NCBI GenBank assembly: GCA_013816895.1
Contig: JACDDR010000003.1
Location: 1-64,000, forward strand
Source: Bacteroidota bacterium
GTDB lineage: Bacteria > Bacteroidota > Bacteroidia > B-17B0 > Aurantibacillaceae
Direction: 5' to 3'
DNA: 64,000 nt
Part shown: positions 58,637-64,000 of the stretch, in pieces
Layout: each line of letters starts with the position of its first letter
Numbering within the stretch: position 1 is the first letter of the stretch
Notes under the pieces: generated by a model
What the model was told of the DNA's origin: nothing
Databases searched by the model: none
What the model saw: the letters and a program-made list of their open reading frames with translations, nothing else
Translations under genes and position numbers: made by a program

Positions 58637-59959
58637 TTAATTATAATTGAACAGGCCTTTATTTAAAGCCATCAACGCTTCTTTTTTAAGATTGCTGTTC
58701 ACAAGCACAGAAATATTGTTAGAGCTACCGCCATATGACACCATGCGTAAGGGTATATCCTTTAAAGCGGCCAGTACTTGGTAGCCATATCCTGCTTTGT
58801 TTTTAGGCAGTTGACCTACGATGCAGATAATGGTTTGATTTTCTTCCACCTCCACCACTGCTATTTCTTTCAATTCCTTTATAATATCTGCAAGGTGCGA
58901 GCTGTTATCAATGGTTAATGAAATGGCCACCTCGCTGGTGGTGATCATGTCGATGGAAGTTTTGTGTCTTTCAAATACTTCGAACACCGCTCTTAAAAAA
59001 CCATGCGCAAGAAGCATTCGCTCACTTTTAATATTTAATGCAGTAATGCCATCTTTGGCGGCAACGGCTTTAATACCTTCTTTAGTATTGAGGTTGGCAA
59101 TAATCGTCCCTTCAGCTTCGGGCTGCAAAGTGTTTTTTAATCTCACCGGTACATTGCGTTTTTGAGCTGGCAGAATACAGGTAGGGTGGAGGATCTTGGC
59201 TCCAAAATACGCGAGTTCGGCCGCTTCGTCGAAACTCAACTGATGAATCGGATGCGTTTTGGTAACAATGCGCGGATCGTTATTATGCATGCCGTCAATG
59301 TCAGTCCATATTTGTACCTCCGGACTCCTGATGGCCGCGCCAATCAAGGAAGCTGTATAGTCGCTTCCGCCGCGTTTAAGGTTGTCAATTTCACCAAAGG
59401 CATTACGGCAAATATAACCCTGGGTGATAAAAAGAATTTGCCCCGGATATTTCTTTAATTCAGCAAGACAGTTCTTTTCGATATAAGTCATGTCAGGTTC
59501 ATCGTTCGCCTCAATGCGCATAAAATTAAGCGCAGGTAGCAGAACCGATTCAACACCAATTTCCTCCAGGTAATAATGAAACATGGCGGTACTTAATAGT
59601 TCCCCCTGGGCAAGGACTGCTTTCTCTTCGTTAGCAGTAAACATATCCATTGTAAAAGCGTTGAGGTAAGAGAAATGGTTATCAATTAACTGTTTCGCTT
59701 TTTCGAGACTTTCGGCTTTTGAATACAGTTCGTTTATTTCTTTAACGTATTTTTCTTTTAGCGCGCCTATTAATGTTTTTGCTTTTACAACATCTTTCGC
59801 GTACAGTGCCGAGCTTATTTCTACCAAGGCATTGGTGGTGCCGCTCATGGCGCTTAACACAACAATCTTTGGCGTTGCATTAACTGTTAGTTTAACAAGA
59901 TCTTTTATTCTCTGGGCCGTTCCAACACTGGTTCCGCCAAACTTTAATACCAATAACAT
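58637..59959 (-). CDS. lysC: Aspartate kinase
   Basis: MLLVLKFGGTSVGTAQRIKDL...LKRGGSDYTASLIGAAI...WTDIDGMHNNDPRIV; start moved from 60031 to 59959. Confidence 0.93.
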   Translation of the reverse strand: MLLVLKFGGTSVGTAQRIKDLVKLTVNATPKIVVLSAMSGTTNALVEISSALYAKDVVKAKTLIGALKEKYVKEINELYSKAESLEKAKQLIDNHFSYLNAFTMDMFTANEEKAVLAQGELLSTAMFHYYLEEIGVESVLLPALNFMRIEANDEPDMTYIEKNCLAELKKYPGQILFITQGYICRNAFGEIDNLKRGGSDYTASLIGAAIRSPEVQIWTDIDGMHNNDPRIVTKTHPIHQLSFDEAAELAYFGAKILHPTCILPAQKRNVPVRLKNTLQPEAEGTIIANLNTKEGIKAVAAKDGITALNIKSERMLLAHGFLRAVFEVFERHKTSIDMITTSEVAISLTIDNSSHLADIIKELKEIAVVEVEENQTIICIVGQLPKNKAGYGYQVLAALKDIPLRMVSYGGSSNNISVLVNSNLKKEALMALNKGLFNYN

Positions 59960-59978
59960 ATTTTTAATGTTTAAATTT

Positions 59979-60053
59979 TTAAAAAAAAAAGAATGGAGTG
60001 AAATTAATAGAGACCGTAGCTCTAAGAACAATGATATAATGGCTTAGTGCCAT
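59979..60053 (-). CDS. Candidate 24-aa leader peptide upstream of lysC-lysA
   Basis: ATG(60053)...TAA(59979): MALSHYIIVLRATVSINFTPFFFF; start codon lies in AATGGC-ACTAA-GCCATT hairpin (60054-60039). Confidence 0.5.
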   Translation of the reverse strand: MALSHYIIVLRATVSINFTPFFFF

Positions 60054-60129
60054 TTATATTTTTTCTTTATCTGAATAATGATCTGCATTAAGCAGGACAA
60101 AGAAAAAAAGTTTTTTAGTATTTCCAAAA

Positions 60130-60951
60130 TTAAGATGTTGGAAGTTGTAAGTAGAAATCGTAATTGGATGGAAAGATGAGTTCAGGCTTTTTATTGAAGA
60201 TTGCGTAAACACTGCTTCCACTTCCGCTCATTGATGAATAAACAGCCCCGGCTTTATAAAGTTGATCTTTTAGTTCTTTTATAGCGGGATATTTTTTCAT
60301 CACTGTTACATCAAAATCGTTGATCACAAGATTTTTCCATTCCGACAAAGGCGCGGTTTCAATGATGTGTTTCAGGTCATGCATTGGTTTTTTGGGTGTG
60401 AGACCATCAAAGGCTTCTTTCGTACTGCTGTGAACAGAAGGAAAAACCACCAAAATATAATATTTACTGAGGTCAACCGTCACCGGAGTAAAATCATTTC
60501 CACGTCCGATGGCATACAAAGGATTTTTAGACAGAAAGAAGGCACAGTCGCTGCCTAGCTGTGAGGCTATGCCGTGTTTTTCTTCATAAGAAAGTTCAAG
60601 GGAAAATTTTTTATCCAGTAACCGGACAAGAAAGGCGGCATCGGAACTTCCACCCCCAATACCAGCACCCATGGGAATAACTTTATGCAGGTGAATATGG
60701 AGGGGCGGAAGCTTTTTCAGCCCGGAAATAATTTTCCAGGTTTTATAGAGAAGGTTATCCTCCGTTTTACCCTGGATTTCTTTTCCTGTAACACTCAAGG
60801 TAAGTGGTTTATCTGACTGTTTTTCAACAACTTCTAATATATCGCACCAGTTTATGGGATAAAAAACGGTGTTAATATTATGAAAGCCATCGGGCCTTTT
60901 TGAAAGCACATTTAGTCCTAAATTTATCTTACAATTCGGGAAGGCTATCAT
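60130..60951 (-). CDS. ispE: 4-(cytidine 5'-diphospho)-2-C-methyl-D-erythritol kinase
   Basis: NCKINLGLNVLSKRPDGFHNI...IPMGAGIGGGSSDAAFLVRLL...SSMSGSGSSVYAIF. Confidence 0.96.
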   Translation of the reverse strand: MIAFPNCKINLGLNVLSKRPDGFHNINTVFYPINWCDILEVVEKQSDKPLTLSVTGKEIQGKTEDNLLYKTWKIISGLKKLPPLHIHLHKVIPMGAGIGGGSSDAAFLVRLLDKKFSLELSYEEKHGIASQLGSDCAFFLSKNPLYAIGRGNDFTPVTVDLSKYYILVVFPSVHSSTKEAFDGLTPKKPMHDLKHIIETAPLSEWKNLVINDFDVTVMKKYPAIKELKDQLYKAGAVYSSMSGSGSSVYAIFNKKPELIFPSNYDFYLQLPTS

Positions 60952-61025
60952 ACTTTTAACATATTTTGCACATTACAATCTTTTTGCTAAATTGCAGAAA
61001 ATAATTTCAATAACAATTTATGAAT

Positions 61026-62054
61026 ATGAAAAAAATTACATTGGGTTTTTCACTTTTAGCGGCAGTTGTATTTTTCACAGGCTGTAATAAGAAGACAAAT
61101 GTAGCCCCTGAGCAGGATATGGAATTTGAAAGTACCAAGAACGTTACTTTTGGTAATGCTCTTATTACTGAAATTGATATTATTGCAAGTTATGCGGGAG
61201 AAAATTATAATAACTCATCTCCTTTTTTTACACGCCTATCTACCAATATTAACGATAGTATTATTGTAAAAAGAGATACTGTTACCAAAAAGCTTACGGT
61301 TACCTACACAGGAAGTGTAACTTGTCGCGATAACAAAAAACGTAACGGCACTATCGTAATTGATTATTCATCTTCGAGCGTAACTTATGGTTCCAAGTTT
61401 TACAGAGATCCGGGTTATATCGCAAAAGTAACTTTGAATAACTATTGGGTTGACGGTTGGTATGTGGATGATGTTGTTCCTTTCGTGATTACTAACAATA
61501 TACCGTTTGGCTATAACCTGGCTTCAACGAGCCTAAACTGGACTATGGATGGGTACTTTTCCATTAAACCCCAGGTAGCCGCTGATTCTGTAAATAAAAT
61601 TGTTTGGCAGGGTAAGTTAACCAAAACGTTAACCAATACTCAACAAGTATTATCAAGCAAATTAACTCCGATCAACTGGGTAACGTATACTGTTTCCGGA
61701 ACACCAATCGCAGCGGCTAAACTTGCTTATACAGGAACAGTTACCGGTGTTACTTCACGCGTAATCAGTTACAAGTTCGTAATTGACAATAGCAAGCCTG
61801 AGCAGGCACTGGTTAGAGATTTCTCTTGTTCAACTGAGAAAATAGCCGGTGTGGTAACTACTCCATCAGTAAGCGCAATTTATTCTGAGTGGCATCCGTT
61901 CATCAGCGGTGTAGCTACGTTTACTTCTTTTGGTCCTGGTACTGTTGAGCCACGTGTTATTGATTATGGAAGTGGCGCTAATCCTGGTCCATGCGATAAT
62001 GCGGGTACGGTTACTATTAAAGGCATTACCTACAACATCGATTTTAAGAAATAA
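61026..62054 (+). CDS. Hypothetical lipoprotein
   Basis: MKKITLGFSLLAAVVFFTGCNKK lipobox; start moved from 61020. Confidence 0.8.
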   Translation: MKKITLGFSLLAAVVFFTGCNKKTNVAPEQDMEFESTKNVTFGNALITEIDIIASYAGENYNNSSPFFTRLSTNINDSIIVKRDTVTKKLTVTYTGSVTCRDNKKRNGTIVIDYSSSSVTYGSKFYRDPGYIAKVTLNNYWVDGWYVDDVVPFVITNNIPFGYNLASTSLNWTMDGYFSIKPQVAADSVNKIVWQGKLTKTLTNTQQVLSSKLTPINWVTYTVSGTPIAAAKLAYTGTVTGVTSRVISYKFVIDNSKPEQALVRDFSCSTEKIAGVVTTPSVSAIYSEWHPFISGVATFTSFGPGTVEPRVIDYGSGANPGPCDNAGTVTIKGITYNIDFKK

Positions 62055-62075
62055 TTTTTTATCTTATTTAGTCAG

Positions 62076-62105
62076 AGCCGGGTCTTTCAGATCCGGCTTT
62101 TTTTT
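62076..62105 (+). terminator. Intrinsic terminator of the lipoprotein gene
   Basis: AGCCGGGTCT-TTC-AGATCCGGCT stem followed by TTTTTTT. Confidence 0.85.
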
Positions 62106-62342
62106 GTTGTATAATGTGGTAACGCGTTTATAGTTGGCGTATCTCAGATTGTTCATTTGATAATACAGCTTAAAACAACTTAGAAAATTAAACATCTTAA
62201 TTGCACTGCTTTCAACTAAAGGATGCTTTTCGTTTGCTGCAGTTACAGGAAAGGATTTCAAAAAAGTTTTCGGAACATTCTTTACCTTTTATTGCACAAT
62301 TTGGGATAGATTCCAAAACGTTGCGGAGAATCAACCAATAAA

Positions 62343-62382
62343 AAAGCGTAAAACATTTTCGAAGGAAATTGTTTTACGCTTT
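62343..62382 (-). terminator. 13-bp perfect hairpin terminator for the DNRLRE/T9SS gene
   Basis: AAAGCGTAAAACA (62343-62355)/TGTTTTACGCTTT (62370-62382); minus strand continues in T-run TTTTTTATTGG. Confidence 0.75.
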
Positions 62383-62407
62383 AGGTGAGAATTGAAAAGC
62401 TTTTAAA

Positions 62408-63325
62408 CTATTTGGAAATAACGAGTTTTTTAATAGCAATTGTAACTGCGCCAGATATAATTTTACATACATAAATACCCGGAGCAAGGTCAAGCCCGTT
62501 TATCTGTAAATTCTTTTCATTCGGGTTTAAAGGATAGGTCTTTATAAATTTACCTTGTATATCTTCCATCACCAACTCCGCGCGATCTGTATTTGGCAAG
62601 CTATACGAAGCATTAATAATTCCCGTCGAAGGATTTGGATACAGAACCAGGTTGTTATTCTCTGCAGATGTTTCATGCAATCCCGCAGTGTTTACCGAAT
62701 ACGTGATTACAAGTTTTGGAGCTAAAGCAGGATTTGAGTTGTCCTTTGAATAAAATAATAAGCCGTTTGTAACGCTTTCATTTACGAGTTTTAAAAGAAA
62801 ACCAAAACTTGTAGAAGAATTACTGATCATGTCCTGCACAAGCGGCTTAACATTAATGTTCAGATAATTCTGATTAGATGAAGTGGATTGCGGCAGTATC
62901 ACACTGTTAACAGAGGTAGTGGCAGGCTGGTTGTTCCAGGTTACTGTGAACTCTCCCCAGCTTTGTGTAATCCTTTCAAGATAAGAGGCATTGGCAGAAC
63001 CGGTATGGCCCTGTAATGAACCTATCGGTCCGGTTGCATATAAATTAATTGAAGCGGTTAAGATTGTTGCGTTAGAAGGGAGAGAGGATAAGTTAAAATC
63101 GATAAGGGCCCTGTTCATGTTAACGCCTGGAGGAGGAGACGCCGATGCGGGAATGCAATAAGCGGCATTCTGAATGGCAGAGCCGTAATTATTAGCAGCC
63201 GTGCTTGCCCCGTCATGATAACCAATGGCAGCGTCTTTGCTTGCGGTTAAGGTTACCGTTGTTTGAGAAAAGGATGCGGTTAACATAAAGAATGCCATTG
63301 CGCCGGTTAAGTAAAATTTTGTCAT
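62408..63325 (-). CDS. DNRLRE domain protein with T9SS type A sorting domain
   Basis: TASKDAAIGYHDGASTAANNYGS...WGEFTVTWNNQPAT...LVLYPNPSTGIINASYSL...GIYVCKIISGAVTIAIKKLVISK. Confidence 0.9.
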   Translation of the reverse strand: MTKFYLTGAMAFFMLTASFSQTTVTLTASKDAAIGYHDGASTAANNYGSAIQNAAYCIPASASPPPGVNMNRALIDFNLSSLPSNATILTASINLYATGPIGSLQGHTGSANASYLERITQSWGEFTVTWNNQPATTSVNSVILPQSTSSNQNYLNINVKPLVQDMISNSSTSFGFLLKLVNESVTNGLLFYSKDNSNPALAPKLVITYSVNTAGLHETSAENNNLVLYPNPSTGIINASYSLPNTDRAELVMEDIQGKFIKTYPLNPNEKNLQINGLDLAPGIYVCKIISGAVTIAIKKLVISK

Positions 63326-63373
63326 AGTTCTGATTTAATTGATTTATACAAAAATAGAAAATTCTCTTCAACA

Positions 63374-64000
63374 TCAAAGGTCTTTATAGATACTCGAAAA
63401 TTGTCCCCCCACTGCTTGAAGATCATATTTCCCTTTTAAGATCGAAGAGATCTTTTCATGATCGTAATGCATGTGAGATACTTTACGAATTTTATCTTTC
63501 CAATCGTTAACATTGTCTTCAGCTATTGCTCCATTAGATTCGCTGATAACTTCGGTTGCTATTCCTACATTGCTCACTATGCAAGGCAATCCGCACATCG
63601 CGGCTTCGGCAATAACCACTGAAAAAGTTTCGTAGTCCGACCCGTGTAAAAAAACATGACTACGGTTTAATTCCTCACTGAGTTCATCCTGGTTTAGAGA
63701 ATCGATGTATTCAATTTTGTAAGCATAATTCTCCGATACAATTTTATCACGCAGAACACCTGTACCCACCAAAACCAATTGAAATTCGGGCAAAGCCTTT
63801 TCATGATATAACTGTTCTAAAGCTTCCGTAAAGTAAAAAGGGTTTTTTGGTGGCGACCAGTGCGCAACCGCTATAAACGTTAATATGTTCTTTTTTTTAA
63901 TAGAAGCGTTGTAAAAAAAACGGGATGAGTCGATGACATTTGGCACCACCGAAACATTCTTGTTGCTGGTAAATTTTTTCACCGTTTCCGCTAACTGCTG
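63374..64000 (-). CDS. Glycosyltransferase family 4 (partial, 5' end off right edge)
   Basis: FIAVAHWSPPKNPFYFTEAL...VFLHGSDYETFSVVIAEAAMCGLPCIVSNVGIATEVI; frame remains open (QQLAETVKKFTSN...) to base 64000. Confidence 0.9.
   Translation of the reverse strand, partial: QQLAETVKKFTSNKNVSVVPNVIDSSRFFYNASIKKKNILTFIAVAHWSPPKNPFYFTEALEQLYHEKALPEFQLVLVGTGVLRDKIVSENYAYKIEYIDSLNQDELSEELNRSHVFLHGSDYETFSVVIAEAAMCGLPCIVSNVGIATEVISESNGAIAEDNVNDWKDKIRKVSHMHYDHEKISSILKGKYDLQAVGGQFSSIYKDL

Noticed and set aside
62064-62261. 65-aa minus ORF in the gap after the lipoprotein gene
   Set aside because: Overlaps the plus-strand terminator and has no family resemblance; insufficient to call a CDS.
63374-63982. 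GTG at 63982 as the start of the right-edge glycosyltransferase
   Set aside because: Frame is open upstream to the window end and the protein lacks the N-terminal GT4 half, so the gene is simply truncated.
1-64000. tRNA/rRNA genes, CRISPR arrays, prophage or intact IS transposases
   Set aside because: None recognised by eye on either strand; tRNAscan-SE, CRISPR finder and ISfinder runs would be needed to confirm absence.

Overview
Bacteroidetes-type chromosomal window, inferred from T9SS sorting domains, a PorE-like OmpA protein, TAnnTTTG promoters and MarR/YceI/POT/RibBA families. It is densely coding and mostly housekeeping or envelope biogenesis. Main blocks: (i) a large Ig/PKD-repeat secreted protein running off the left edge, missing from the supplied ORF track; (ii) an LPS/polysaccharide block (WaaA, GT4, flippase, two Wzz-like proteins, O-antigen ligase, BamA-like barrel) and a second small one (GT4, O-antigen ligase, M23 peptidase); (iii) metabolism (pfkA, PhaJ/PhaB-like pair, fused E1 dehydrogenase, ribBA, serC, lysC-lysA, ispE); (iv) transport and cell wall (tandem POT transporters, GH3-beta-lactamase fusion, NlpC/P60); (v) paired TPR proteins, rhomboid protease, PorE/PorG-like proteins and T9SS cargo. 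I found no tRNA, rRNA, CRISPR array or intact transposase. No clearly new multi-gene system is evident. The best leads are small: a 24-codon leader ORF with its start codon in a hairpin upstream of lysC-lysA; a TTG-N20-TACATTTG promoter with a 12-bp palindrome in its spacer upstream of yceI; a terminator-like hairpin for one gene embedded in the coding sequence of its convergent neighbour; two MITE/REP-like elements filling intergenic gaps; and an in-frame TAA splitting a T9SS cargo gene. All family names come from reading the translations; no searches were run.
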